Origin: Phaeosaccion multiseriatum
Lineage: Eukaryota > Ochrophyta, other classes
Assembly: GCA_965112735.1 (NCBI GenBank)
Contig: OZ218951.1
Location: 4,712,001 to 4,776,000, forward strand
Direction of reading: 5' to 3'
DNA: 64,000 bases
Positions 11,251 to 23,535 of this stretch are shown piece after piece. A model generated the notes under the pieces. It made no database searches. It was not told the DNA's origin and saw nothing but the letters and a program-made list of their open reading frames with translations. Position 1 is the stretch's first letter. Each line of letters opens with the position of its first letter. Both the position numbers and the translations under genes were made by a program.

Positions 11251-13775
11251 ATGGCTCGCAAAAGCAACGTGCTCCTTGGCCTTCTCACCGGCATCGCGTT
11301 CACGTGGAACCCAGCCTCGGCAGGCACCTGCGTCATCGTGGGTGTGGTGATGGACGAGTCAGGCAGCATGCGCGGCGCACAGGAGTGGATCTCGACGGAC
11401 GTCCTCCCCAAGCTCTTCACCGACATTTCCTCTGAGGGCTTCGGCCCCAACTACCTGTGCAGCATTGGGTTTGAGAGGGAGCCGAGGAACTTGGGCTGCG
11501 GCGAGTGGGACGCGGCGACGTACACCAACCCCTACCAGACCGCCGGAGGAGCGATAGAGGATGGGTACCTCGCCATCGCATTCGCCGACGGTGAAGTGGA
11601 CGCCCTCCCAGTCGACTCGAGGTGTGTGTATAGGCGTAGTAGAGGCAGAGGTGCCTGTTTTGCCTTATGCACACAGTATCATAAAGGGGATGGGCAGGGG
11701 GAGCGACTGAGTATAGTTTTCCTGCTGCTAGCTACTCTCATCCATTTCCCTCTCTCGCTTCAATCGCTCACGCCTGCTGGCAGCTGCGACGCTACCATTC
11801 GCGTGGGCATTCTGGTCACGGATGAGGAACGCACTGCACTAGTATCTTCAACAGACACTCTCGGTGAGTTCAATTGTTTTGGAACGCCTTTTTGGCTTCT
11901 CTCTCTCCCTCTCTCGCTGTGTGTGTGTATGATATACTATGTGGCTGTGCGTCGCTAGACTTGTTCGCCACTCTAACCCTACTTTCGAACGCTCTTGCGG
12001 CCTCCAGCCACCACCACCGCCCTGCTGATCGAGGACGGGTGGATCATGAACACCGTCGTCGACAACGTCGAAAGGTAAGCTTGGTAACGACATGCTGGGT
12101 GGGCGAGTCAGCGTTAGCAGTTTATAAGCCAAGCAAGCCGGGAAAGCCTCCTTCCGTCGTCGTTGCGACACAAGCAGCAGCTACAATGCAGCAAGCAACA
12201 CCCGATCGCCTAACCACCAGACCCCCTCACCCCTCACCGACATGCACGCACAGTTCTGGCTCCATCCTTGGAGCTACGCAAGAGCCCATCCCGAACGAGG
12301 GTGATGTGGAGACGTACACCACCTACTCCTCCGACGGCTCGGGGCTCTTCGTAACCACAGCAGACGTCACCCAGTTACCTTTCAGGTTTGGGGGCGGTGT
12401 TTATGACTATGCACCACTCGCCTACGCCACGGGGGGTGGCGTGTGGAATCTGAATCTCCTTGACAGCGGAGGTAAGGAAATTGGGCTGTAAGGGAGTTCG
12501 GGGAGCCCTCTCTTGGCTGTCTCTCTTCTCCCTTGCTTAGCTTGCCCACCTCGCTTCCCCTCTTCCCGCTCTTGCCCACTGATAGCCACTGCTGCTGCTC
12601 TTGCTGCTACGTGTGTCTGCGTGTGTGTGTATTCGGCTTCGACCCGTGCAGGGATTCTGGCTCAGGCCTTCACGAAAGCCTTTATCTCCATCAAGATCCA
12701 AGAGATCATCGCGGTGGCCCCCACCCCTTCACCCACTCCGGTATGTGGGGGCTAGTGGTACAGTCCTCCGCCTGCTGTTTCCTCCCCTGTCTGTCCTCCC
12801 TCTCTCCCTGACTGGTGGTTGCGTGGCTTGGTTGCTTGTTGCTAACCCCTGCGCCATGCTCGCCCCACCTCCGCCGCTATTACTCCCGGCCACACGGCCT
12901 TCCATCAATCGTCTGCCATTCTCAGGCCCCGACCTACCCCGCTCCGACGCTCGCCCCAACGGTCGCACCCACCACCATGCCCACCGGGAGCCCTATCCCC
13001 ACTCCTCCTCCTACCTACCCGACCACACCCCCCCCTACCCCAGGTACGAAAACTGTGATTTGATGCCTTCCTCAATCAATCACGTTCAAGCGGCACCACC
13101 ACTGCTGCTGCCTTGCGTTTCCGCTCACAATGCCTGTCTCCTCTCTCACCCAGCACTGAATCACACCCATGCCCCCCACCGCCCCCCCCGCCCCCTCTTG
13201 TGTCCTCGCCTACCCGCGCAGAGGACTGCCTGGACCAAGACTGCACCCAGTGCCAGAACATGTGCGGCGCCCAGGGTCTCACCTGCTTCATCGACAACTC
13301 CTGCTCCGGCCGCAGCACGAGCCGCTCATATGCGGCCCGCAATCAACAGGGGTGCAACCTCTTTGGTATGCCGACCTGCCGTAGGTGCGACATGCTCTCT
13401 GGCGACGCCAGCTGCCCCGCGGACACCAGCTGCCCCCCCAAGCCCGGCTGTGACAACCCGCCCACGCTAACGCCGACCTACGTCGCCACTCCTCCTCCCA
13501 CCTACGTGCCCACCCCTCCTCCTACCTACCTGACCACACCCCCTCCTACCCACCCTCCGACCTACGCGCCTGTCCCGGACGAGTGCGCCGCTGCCTGTCT
13601 CGCCGCCAACCCCTACGAGCCCTGCGTCTTCGACAAGACGTGCCCCGGCGGCGAGTCGCCCCCCCCCGGACAGTACGAGGACAGCGGCCTTGGCTGCGGG
13701 GCCTTGATCAAGAAGGTTTCCACGAGTGAATGCCGCTATTGCGGTTTCGGCCGCTTCCAGGCTTGCCCCGTTTGA
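11251..13775 (+). CDS. Secreted von Willebrand factor A protein with Thr/Pro linkers and two Cys modules
   Basis: Seven exons (11251-11621, 11784-11863, 12008-12074, 12254-12471, 12652-12740, 12926-13043, 13222-13775) sum to 498 aa. Residues 1 to about 24 form a signal peptide. A vWA domain starts at CVIVGVVMDESGSM, whose DxSxS is the metal-binding MIDAS. It continues through ATIRVGILVTDEE and ALLIEDGW to about residue 300. A Thr/Pro linker (PTPSPTPAPTYPAPT) and a second one (YVPTPPPTYLTTPPP) flank two cysteine modules at about 325-370 and 437-488. These modules match those in the 36-kb gene. The likely role is extracellular or cell-wall adhesion or ligand binding; the partner is unknown. All introns follow GT-AG. 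Confidence 0.88.
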
Positions 13776-14440
13776 GGTGGTGTCGGGCGGCGTCAACTCA
13801 TACGATAGTTGAGATGTGGTCGGGAAGGGGCAGCTTGCGTTTTGAGTACTGTATCTGGTGACTCCAGACTCCGTGTTTGTATGGAATACCGTATTATCTC
13901 TCTCGTTTATGTAAGTAGTAGTAGGATGTGAAGGAAGGGCCAGGCATCGGACAATGCATGCATGGTGGCCTATTGTACAGCGCCACTATCCGCCAGCCGT
14001 GGTCGTTTTAAGATAGACACATAGTTAAGCTAATACAGGCAAGGCAGGGGCTGCTAGCTAGGCTTGCTTTGGGTTTCTCTACCTTGTCATTTCCATCGTT
14101 ATAGTACCAGCGCGTGTACGGAACTTTAGAGGAGAGGAGGGGGACGGTTGCCTTTCCAGTAGGGCGGCGACGAACTTCAAGTTCAGAAACGCCACAAAAA
14201 ATGGCGACGCCCGCACGGCGCCGCTAGCCGCCCCCCCCCCCCTCTTCCTGAATAGGCTAACGTAAGCTACTTGTCCTCCCAGTACTACTACTTGTGAAAG
14301 GGGTCCTCCCCTCGCGAGAACTTCAGAGGTTCATTTGACGTTTAGCATGCTATTTGCATTTTGCATCCTGAAGAGCCGAGCCCGTGAAAGGATCGATCGA
14401 AGGATCGAAGAGAACATTAAGTTTCGTTTGGCTGGTGCTG
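13776..14440. other. Intergenic, convergent 3' ends
   Basis: The region lies between the stop codons of the vWA gene (+) and the exonuclease gene (-). It contains no repeat of note and no supported exon. Confidence 0.6.
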
Positions 14441-16047
14441 TTACGTTCGGCAAGGAGCCAACCCGGGAACGTCTAGCCACCCCCCGGGGTGTGCTGTTGT
14501 AGAGCGCCTCCTCTTCCTCCCAAGCTTCCCGGCTTTGTTGGTTCTGCTGCTCCCATTCCCCCTCTCACTCTCCCTCCCACTCCCACTCCCACTCCCACTG
14601 CTGCTGCTACTGCTGCTGCTGCTGCAACTGGCGGTGCTGTTCGTGTGGCTGCTATCGCCAATACCCTCCGTCGCTGCTGTATCACCAACTGCTCCTCCTA
14701 CTCGCTGCCATTTGCTGCGACGACTCCAGTCCGAAGAGGCGGCCACTGCCGCCCTTGCGCTCCTTGCTGCCTCTCCCCTCGCCGTGACGGAAGGCGGGGC
14801 CGCTACCGGCAGGGGAGTGAGCACGGGGAGGGCAGCAAAGGCTGCAGCGGCCGCAGCGTCGTGGCTGCTTCGAGGCATCAGACTCCGAATGTGCTGCTGC
14901 TGCTGCATGAGGCGCCGCTTCTCCTCCACACCCCCAGCTGCCAAGGCCCTGTTGGCCCCAGCCGTCCGCCGGGCCTCTCTTCGCTCTCGCTTGCGCTTCA
15001 GAGCTCTGTCGCTCCGCTTCTTTTTCTTGTTCTCGTCTACTCCTCCTCCTCCTCCTCCTCCTCCTCCTCCTCCTCCTCCTCCTTCTCCTCCTCCTCCTCC
15101 TCCTCCCTCGGGATGTTGCTTCACCCGCGATTGACCCTCCCTTTGCTCCTGTTCTTGCTGCTGCGCTCCCACCCCGTCCACCACAGCCTCAGTGGAGCGA
15201 CCTCCGCCACCTTGCTGCTGCTGCTGCTGCTGCACCGAAGCGTACTCAAGCTTCCGCTTCTTCCCCCTCCTCGCTTTCTTCCCCCCTACTGCAGTATCAC
15301 CAACTACTACTGCTGCTGCTGCTGCTGCGCCGCCCTTCTCCACCTTGACCGGCTCCATTTGGGCTGCTGCAAAAGAAACAATTCCAGCAGCTCCAGTTGG
15401 CGATACAACACCCCCCCCACCACCACCACCAGCACCAACACCCTCACCAGCACCACCGCCATTAGCTGCCATCCCCCCCGCTGCATGCAGGGCCTCAAAG
15501 AGCTCGGAAACTGCAAAGCCCGGAATGGCGTCGGCAATCTCGTGTAGACACGTGTCAAAGATTCGCAGGCATACGAGGGCGTCAGAGGCGGCGTACTCCA
15601 GTTGAGCGTAGCGCAAGGGTCGCTGACCCCAGTCACTGCACTGTTGTTTCTTGCGTAGGTTGCAGTGCAAGTAGCTGTTTTGTTGTGTATGTGTGTGGAG
15701 AGAGAGAGAGAGAGCGGCGAGGGGGGGGGGGAAGGGGGGAGGGAGAAGGAGAGGGAGGAGGGGAGGGGGGGGGGGAAGGGGGCGCGTGAGGGCGAGGGCG
15801 AGGGAGACGCCTTTGTGATCGGCCGGTAGCGGGTTGGTTGGTTAGTAGGCCCTTGCTGAAAGTAGAAATACCAGTCACTGGAGGTGGGCCTCACCCCCCC
15901 CCCTCCCCCAGACCTCCTGTTTCATGCCGCCCATCGTGGACGGTGCGGGGTAGCAAACCCTTCCCCACCACAACCCACGCAGAGTGATCCTCTGGCACCC
16001 GTCCCGGCACTGCTACTGCACACACGTGTGTGGGCGGCGTGTGTGTG

Positions 16048-16129
<82 letters not shown>

Positions 16130-16895
16130 GTGTGTGTGTGTGTGTGTATGTCACGTACATGAGGGTGAGGGCCTTTAGCGAGACCATGTGCGTCACGGAG
16201 GGCTGCAGCGTCCTGTGCAGCGAGTTGGTCTCGCACACACATTCCATGCCCTCAAACGCCTCCACTTGAGGGTAGAAGTCATGCAGCTCTCGAAGGTCCT
16301 GTATCAGACCCTGCCCCACTTTGATGCACTCGCGGGAGGAGAAGGGCAGGAGGAGGGCGTGGTTCACGGCGGCCGCTTGCGTGGGAAGGAGGGCGAGGAG
16401 GTCGAGTATGAAGACCCACTCTTCGCCTCGTGCGTCTCTGGTTGCGATCTGTGGCGGTGGTGACATTGGAGCAGTAGAAGGAGGAGGCGCAAGACGTGAA
16501 TATAAAGTTTGTGCGCAAGACCTTCTTTCCTTTCCCCGCATTGCTGCATGGGAAGCACTCACAAGCTACGGCAAAGGAACCAACCAACCGCTCTTCCTCC
16601 CTTCAGACAGAACTCGGAGGAGCACATATAGTCAAAGCTCTCAACGAAAGCCCAGGGCTTCTCTTCTCCTCACCTGCAGGAGAGCGGTGGGGTTCTGTTT
16701 CTGACCCTTCCTGAACTGCGGCTTGGTCTCCGTGTCCAGCCCCATCATCGCAGCGGCGTGCAGGTAGGGCGTGCTGGCTTGGAGAGACTCGAGCGAGTCC
16801 ACCATAATCAGCCTCGCGGTCGGCAGGTCGAATTTGAACGGCAGCGCCAGCTTGGCCGCTGCCTCCATCTCTCTACGGTTCTTCCATGTAGCCAT
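14441..16895 (-). CDS. DEDDy 3'-5' exonuclease with long low-complexity C-terminus
   Basis: Three exons on the minus strand (16895-16674, 16448-16159, 15674-14441) give 581 aa. Exo motif I is MGLDTETKPQF (Asp54, Glu56). Motif II is GQGLIQDLREL. Motif III is QCSDWGQRPLRYAQLEYAAS followed by DA, with the Tyr-x3-Asp signature. This places it with the WRN/EXD2/Mut-7 group of RNA or DNA exonucleases. The second junction joins LTL to YLHCNLRKKQQCSDW across an intron that holds a large GT/CA microsatellite. About 340 C-terminal residues are Gly-, Ala- and Lys/Arg-rich with no recognised domain. The start at 16895 (MATWKNRREM) is the first ATG before motif I; the frame is open a little further upstream, so an additional 5' exon is possible. 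Confidence 0.87.
14676..14695 (-). repeat. Dispersed 18-base motif (CAGTTGGTGATACAGC family), inside the exonuclease exon
   Basis: Here the motif is read as AVGDTAA in the exonuclease frame. A second copy at 15291-15308 is read as VVGDTAV, and a third, in opposite orientation, lies at 15394-15411. Confidence 0.75.
16039..16148. repeat. (GT)n microsatellite in exonuclease intron 2
   Basis: About 110 bases of GT with rare GC steps. It begins a few bases inside the minus-strand donor at 16158 and reads as CA on the transcribed gene's coding strand. Confidence 0.9.
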
Positions 16896-17200
16896 GATCT
16901 CCTCTATCCACCCCCTCCAAGGGTGTGTTTTTGTCAATTAATGGTTCCACTTTCTCGGACCGTGAAAAAAAATGCGTAGACTGCCATCTCGTTATTGCCG
17001 CCCACCGCCCACGCCCCCCCCGTCACTCCCAATTCAATTCAATCAATTCAAAGGCCCTTGAAGCAACAGGGTTAACAAGCTCACCCACCTCACACTCACC
17101 CCCTCTCACAACGATCGCTACAATTACGCCTTCCACAAACTGCAGTGTCTCACGTGCCGAAAGGCCTCCACAATTTACTTTGCTGCAGTCGTGAGCAGCA
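16896..17200. promoter_or_regulatory. Divergent intergenic region (305 bp) between exonuclease and KH-SAM genes
   Basis: The two ATGs point away from each other and are 305 bases apart, so both promoters should lie here if the exonuclease start is right. No TATA box or other element can be assigned with confidence. Confidence 0.45.
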
Positions 17201-18518
17201 ATGTCCCACTCTAGCCCGCAAATGCAGAGGCTGGAGGACGCCATTGCCTCGGGAGACCAAGCCCTCCTAAGGAAGGAGATCGAGGCAGTGAAGGGAGTTC
17301 CTGGGATAAAGGCCCACCGAAAGAGGGCGCAGCGGAGATTGGCCGAGATTTCAAAGTGTCAAGCGGGAGCAGCTCTGAACTTGGAACAGTGTGCGTTACC
17401 TGCGGATGTGCAAGCGACGGCATCTTCCGGTTGCAATGGGGATGAAGGTGTTGTGGATTTCGATCAACCTGGAAGCTGTCCCCATTTCCTTATTTGGAGC
17501 TTTGGCGACGGCGGTGAGGCCTACGCGAGCATCCACCCCGCCATTAGTGGATGGATTATTGGGGAGAGAGGAAGCACACTACAAGGGCTCAAGGACCAAA
17601 CGGGGACCTCTCTCTTTCTCGAACCTTCGAACTGGAAGCTGGTGATGCGGGGAGAGAATGTAGACGTGTGCCGCAAGGCCGCGGTGCTGATTGAACAGCA
17701 TATTCGCCAAGCACCCTTTTACGTTTCCTCTCTGCAGACCCGAAGCAATACCTTCTTCACCCGAACTCTACAGGTACGAGAAGAAATGACTGAACAACCA
17801 GCCCCTTTGCTTAATCGCCCTTGCCCCAGCGTGTGTCTCGGTCTCTTTCCCCTTTCTCATGGGGGGGGTTTGGTGTGGGGGTTTGAATCAGCGTCGCTGC
17901 GCCTGAGGGAGGGCAGGCGGTCGGGGGGGGGGGGGGGATGGAGGGCCGACGTTGAAGTCATGCCGGGGGAGGGTTGTGCTGTGACTGATGCATTTTGGCT
18001 GCCGCCGCGTCTGCCGCTGGGCGGGTGGCAGGAGGGCGGAAGTGGGTTGGCGGAGGTGCCATGTCAAGAGTAAAGCAGCCGAAGGAATGGACGTTCCTCC
18101 CCCAAGTCCTTTCTGCTCTCTCCCATCCCCCGCACCCACTCCACTCCTCCCATCTGACCCGCCTCGCCCCGTCCCGCTCCTTACGGTGCCTTATTTCCCC
18201 CCTGCCCATCCTCCTCTCCCTCTCCTCTCCGCTCCCACCCCAGATACCTGAAGCCTTGATCGGAAGCGTGTTTGAGCAAAAGTCCAAGTTTCGGCAAGAA
18301 AGCGGTTGTGATATATTGATCAACGGGACGTGCTATACCTGCAGCATGTCTGGTAGTGAATCCAGCGTGAACAAGGCCATAGACTTGGTTCAGGCGTTTG
18401 CTCGGGAACGACTGGGTACAGATTGCGTCTTTGCTCCCACGTTAGCACAGGTGGCTGCAAGACATGCATTGGAGATTGGGGTTGTCTCTCCACAACCACC
18501 GCAGCAGTTGGTGGTACA

Positions 18519-18549
<31 letters not shown>

Positions 18550-19827
18550 GAGCAGCGCCGGCGGCAGGAGCAACAGCAGCAGCAGCAGCAACACCAGCCG
18601 TCGGGCCTCATTACCACAGAGGCTCAGGCTGGCAGCAGTAGCACCAGCAGTAGCACCAGCAGCAGGGAAAGGCGTGGCAGTTGGGCCAACGTCGCCTCGA
18701 GCACACCTGCCTCCTCCGCCACCGCGGGTTCGATTCCTGCCCACGTCGGTGTCATTGGGGAAGCGAAGGAGCAGCAGAAGCAGCAGCAGTTGGTGGTACA
18801 AGCAGTACTTGACGAGGATGATAGTTGGAACCACGACTTTGCCCGCCTGGCTGCTTCTAGCAACGTTATTGCGCCTCGATCTTCCCCGTATACGCATCAG
18901 CAAGAACATGAGCAGCAGCAGCAGCAGCAACAACAACATCAAGAACATCATCAAGAACGACTACGACAACACCACCATCAGCAACACGTATTACAAATAC
19001 AACGACAACAGCTACAACGACAACAACAACACCACCACCAACAACAACAATACCATCTCGAGCCCGTATATCCAAACATGACGAGCGAAGCGACGACAAC
19101 GCCACCACTACCGGGGTTGGCAAGAAATACGCATACTTCATCATCACACACACACAACATGAACCATTTACCTATTACCGGAGAGACGTCTTCTTCTATG
19201 TCCGTTCTGCCGTTCACCGCGCCGACCCCTCCCAACGGCGGCCGAGGCGACGGTGGCGGTGCTACTACTACGCCTTCGCCTTCTTACTACGGTATGGGAC
19301 ACGGCAGCAACGGGACGACCCCTTCTGCAGTGAGCACTATCGGCACCACCTCCCCGGCCTCCTCGGCGGTCTCGTCGCCTCTCTACTACCGAGGCAACGA
19401 GGAGGAGGAAGGGGGGGAGGAGGGCTGTGGCAGTGGTGCTGGTGGTATCGGTGTGGGCAGCACCGCCCGCCAGCTTAGCAATCTCGACTTGAGTGATCAT
19501 ACTGGTTTTGGTGGTGTTGGTAGTGGTGGTGTGCTGCTGCGTTTGGTGTATGAGGAGGAGCCGGAGCAAGAGGAGGAGCAAGAGCAGCAGCAGCAGCACC
19601 ACCAGCAGCAGCAGGGGCTAGGCCCGGAGGAGGAGGAGGAAGTGCGACAGTTCATGGAGAGTCTGAAGCTGGGTAAGTGGCTGCCTGTGTTGGAGGCTTC
19701 AGGGCTCAGCATGGCCCAATTGAGCGTCGTATCCGAGGCTGATCTGACTCAGATGGGGCTGAAGAAGGGGCAGCGGGTGAAGCTGCTCAAGGCGCTGGAG
19801 GAGAGGAACAACAACAACAGCAACTGA
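17201..19827 (+). CDS. KH- and SAM-domain RNA-binding protein of Bicaudal-C layout
   Basis: Two exons (17201-17773, 18244-19827) join in phase 0 and give 718 aa. A KH domain with the GxxG loop (GWIIGERGSTLQGLKDQTGT) lies at about 115-180. A second, degenerate KH-like segment (IPEALIGSVFEQKSKFRQES) begins right after the intron and lacks a proper GxxG. The middle is polyQ/His and Ser/Gly rich (about 255-650). A SAM domain (RQFMESLKLGKWLPVLEASG, then LTQMGLKKGQRVKLLKALEE) closes the protein. KH plus terminal SAM is the arrangement of Bicaudal-C, a translational repressor that polymerises through SAM in animals. Orthology is not shown. The polyQ region includes two copies of the dispersed CAGTTGGTGRTACA motif. 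Confidence 0.88.
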
Positions 19828-20212
19828 CGAGGACGGCACACAAGCAAACAAGACAGACAGATGTACTGACGAGGAGGGCAGACAGGCTTTACTACGGTCA
19901 TGGGGCTTGCCCCCTTAGGGTTGGGGTTTACAGTCGAGCTTAGGGCTAAGGGTCGAGTCTAGGGGTGGGGGCCAGGTTAAGCATGGGGTGAGAGGGGAGG
20001 GAGGAGGAGGCAGGTCGGCGGGGGACTTTAGTAGGAAAGGAGGGAGGGAAAAGGACCGTACCCGCATCGACATACCCGGATCGACATGTGCGGCTTCTTC
20101 TTCTTCCCCTGTCCTGTCGTTCTGCTGGCATCAGCTTCTGCTTCCGCTTCCTGCCCCTGTTGCTCCCTGCTGGCCATGGACTTGATGGTGGTGGTGATGA
20201 TGATGGTGATGG

Positions 20213-20270
<58 letters not shown>

Positions 20271-20745
20271 AATGATGTAGTGATGTATGTTGTGGGATGG
20301 GAGAGGGGATGTTCTCCTCGAGAGGACCGAGGCGTGTGTGCGTGCGTTCGTGCGTGCGTGCGTTGTACGTACTGTGCGTGTTGGAGCACAGGAACGACGA
20401 TACATAATGGAAGAAAGCAGTTTTCTGTGGAACGTGATGACCCAGGACAATGCGATAGATGGATAAGGGGAAAGAGGAGAAGGAGTCGTGAAGCGACGAG
20501 AGAGAAGGAGAAGGAAAAGAGAAAAGAGGGTAGGATGGCACTGGATGTGGCCCTCCAATGTCACAGGGTTATTGAAAGGGGGCGGGGCTGCAGCGGGGTT
20601 GGGCGCTCGCGGCGCATTCCTCTGATTACTCTGCTTCCCTCCAGTCTTTTTCTCTTGGGAAGGGGAGCTTTGTGGAGGGGAAAAGACCAGCGGACCCTTC
20701 GATACAAACACCTGTCTTTCCTGATTGATCAAGTTGATTGACGGC
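19828..20745. other. Intergenic with a TGA/ATG microsatellite
   Basis: A pure trinucleotide tract of ATG/TGA occupies about 20183-20276 and creates poly-Met, poly-Asp, poly-His and poly-Ile shadow frames. Near 19914 there is a short TTAGGG-like stretch, not a telomere array. No exon is supported. The last part is the 5' region of the lipase gene. Confidence 0.6.
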
Positions 20746-22829
20746 ATGGTTAAGGCGTTGCTGTTGCTCACGGTGGCGGGCGTGGGGGCGGTCAGCGCCC
20801 TCGCTTCTCTACTCATTGCCTTCGCCTACCGGCATTCGACCGGACCGTCACCAGGGCCAGCCTCCATCCCTACCCCGGCCCCGACAGCTCCCCCCATTCC
20901 GCTGACGCCTTTGCCCTACAATGAGCAGCTGGCCTTTGTGGGAGCCGTGCTGAGCTCCGCAGCCTACGAGAAGGACATGTGCCAGAACTGGACCTTCCCT
21001 AACCCGGTCTGCACGGACATCCTGCCGGGCTACACCACCATTGACACCTTCGGCAATGAGATGGACCCAGGAGGCGGTCTGGTCCACGCCTACGCCTTTG
21101 TTGGGGTGCAGGAAGGAGGGGATTGGGGTCCAGGCAGCGACGGAGCGGTGGTAGTGGGCTTCAAGGGCACGAGGTGTGTATTTGGTCCACCTGTCTTCTG
21201 TTGTTGTTGCTGCGAGGAGTGACGAGTCATTCATTTAGGCAAGGGGGCGGGGGGAATAAGGACGCAAAGCCATCTTTCCCTTAAGCAGAGCCACAGTTCT
21301 CTTCCGACTGATGCGCCGCGCACCTCTTCCTAATGCAAGGCACCACACTTGACTGTATGTGTTCCTCATCCCCTCCCACTCCCTTGCATCCGGCTCCGTT
21401 CTATTCCGTTCCTTCCTTCAGTGATTACGCAGACTGGGTGGCGGACCTGACCACGTGGCTGCGATTCAACAGGGACTGCAAGCTAGGTGTCCCTGGTAAC
21501 GGCACCACAACCACCAGCAGCAGCAGCAGCAGCACCACCCCCAGCAGCAGAACACCGCCTACTACCACCATCACCACCACGACCACCAAGCGAAAGCGAC
21601 GGGGTGCTGAGGCAGCAGGAGAGGAGGAGGAAAACGAGGAGGAGGAGGAAGAGGAGGAGGAGGGGGTTTGGAACGGGCTCCAAGAGGACGAACGAGAGGG
21701 TGGAGCTGAGTGGTGGTGGGACGTGCGTCAGGTCGAGCAGCAGCAGCAGCAGGAGGAGGAATGGGAGGAGGGGGAGTGGGGCGAAGAAATCAACCTAGGG
21801 CGCGTGCACCACGGATTCTGCGACTATTATAAGGACCTTGCCGACCTGGGCCTGGCAGAGACCGTCGCCAAGTTAGCGAATGACCACCCCACCTACCGAG
21901 TCTTGTTCACAGGCCACTCCCTGGGTGGGGCTGCTGCTACCCTCGGGGCGGCGGATCTGGGCGTGAGGTTCGGCATTGCGTCGGAGAGGATCATGCTCTA
22001 CACCTACGGGGGGCCCAGAGTCGGCGACCTCGACTTTTCGCTCTTGTTGGAGGAGAAAGTCGGGTCTCTTTATCGAGTCATTCACAGGAGGGATGTGGTG
22101 CCCCACTTGCCGCCGTGCTGTCATAGTTGGCTCGGGCACTGCACCGAATCATCAACGTGTCCACTTCAGCCCCCGGAGGAAGTGTTTTATGACAACGATA
22201 TGAAGGCGGAGGACAGGGACTTTGTCATTTGTAGCAATAGCACAGGGGAGGACACGGAGTGCGATCACGGAGTGGATCTGAGCATTCTGGACCACATTTA
22301 CTACTTCGACATACGAATAGGAGGTGGGTAGGTGTCAGGAAAGTTGGAGTGTGTTCGTTTGTTTGTGTTTTTGTGTGTGTGTTGTGAGTGTGTCCGACTG
22401 TGTGTATGCTGGTCAAGTAGGACATTGGACACCAAATGCCCTTTGTATGTGAGTGTGTGTTGTATGTAATACCCCACCCCTCGCTCTGTGAATGCTTTAG
22501 CTTTCCTTAACCCTCGCTCTGTGAATACTTTTGCTTTCCTCACAGGCTTCTGCCGCTTCGACGTGAATGCCACGATGACACAAGCGCAGGAGGGGGGGAG
22601 GGAGGGGGGGGACGACGGGCAGCAGTTGGTGATACAGCAGGACCAGCAGGCCCTGCTAGCAGCGGAGGAGGATGCCCAGCAAGTATGCGCATTCAAGGGG
22701 TCCCCGGGGGTGCAGGCGCTCCTTGTAGATTTGGAGGCGTATCGACAGAGAGCGCACGGAGATTCGGAGGCATACGGGCATGGCAGCAACCTCCACGATG
22801 GGAGGGAGGACGAGGAGGGAAGGACGTAA
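20746..22829 (+). CDS. Class 3 (fungal-type) lipase, membrane-anchored or secreted
   Basis: Three exons (20746-21173, 21422-22323, 22546-22829) give 537 aa. The first ATG at 20746 begins a hydrophobic signal or anchor (VKALLLLTVAGVGAVSALAS). The first junction rebuilds VVGFKGTSDYADWVADLTTW, the typical class 3 segment. The nucleophile elbow GHSLGGA (Ser near 309), Asp in RRDVVPHLPP (near 367) and His in LDHIYYFD (near 434) form the expected triad. An acidic, Gln/Glu-rich insert of about 100 residues (about 163-265) interrupts the domain before INLGRVHHGFCDYY. The last exon is Gln-rich, has no domain, and contains QLVIQQ from the dispersed motif. The enzyme would hydrolyse acylglycerols or other acyl lipids. 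Confidence 0.9.
22623..22640 (+). repeat. Dispersed 18-base motif, exact CAGTTGGTGATACAGCAG
   Basis: This copy lies in the last lipase exon and is read as QLVIQQ. A diverged copy (GTGACACGGCAG) lies just after the stop at 22872-22889 and is followed by a CAG run. Confidence 0.8.
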
Positions 22830-23372
22830 TGGGTATGGATGTCGGCCGGGCTTGGCAGTTGGCAGGGTCAGCAGTTGGTGACACGGCAGCAGCAGCAGCA
22901 GCAGCAGCAGAAGCCGTATCAGCAGCAGCAGATGGTAGTCGATGGACTGCCTCGTCCCACACCTTATGTATGTAGAGAGATTGGTTGTACGTAGTCGAGG
23001 TATCACATAATACGGGAGGTGGAGGGGAAAGGGGGGGGGGGGGGGGTAATAAGGAGGAGCGCAGAGGGACTTAATCACTGGAGGGAGAAGGAGGGACTCA
23101 GTAACCGAAGGGAGGAGGGGTGGGGGGCGGCGGAGAATGAGGGGGAGCGGTGAGGGACTCAGTCACCGGAAGGAAGCTTCCCCCCACGCCACACGCTGGG
23201 GTGTTGGAGTGGGTGAAGGAATGTATCAATGTACAGAGAGAGGGAGATGGAGAAGCAGACGAGTTGGTGGTCTGACCTGTTGGTGTCAGCAATCATCTCG
23301 TGTAACAGTAGCATGTATTTGAGTTGAGGGTTTGTATCCTATTTCTGCTCCTCCTCCTTCCCCTATTACTAT

Positions 23373-23408
<36 letters not shown>

Positions 23409-23437
23409 CGCGACTGTTGGTGCTGCTGCATCACCAA

Positions 23438-23470
<33 letters not shown>

Positions 23471-23501
23471 TTGCTGTATCGCCAACTGCGGTATCACCAA
23501 C

Positions 23502-23535
<34 letters not shown>

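Noticed and set aside
15891-16000. Extra exonuclease exon in the interval between motif II and motif III
   Set aside because: Splicing 16159 directly to 15674 rebuilds LTLIYLHCNLRKKQQCSDW, the expected family spacing. Any added exon here would break it.
19914-19965. Interstitial telomere (TTAGGG-like stretch)
   Set aside because: Only two or three degenerate units (TTAGGGTTGGGGTTTA) are present, which chance in G-rich DNA can give.
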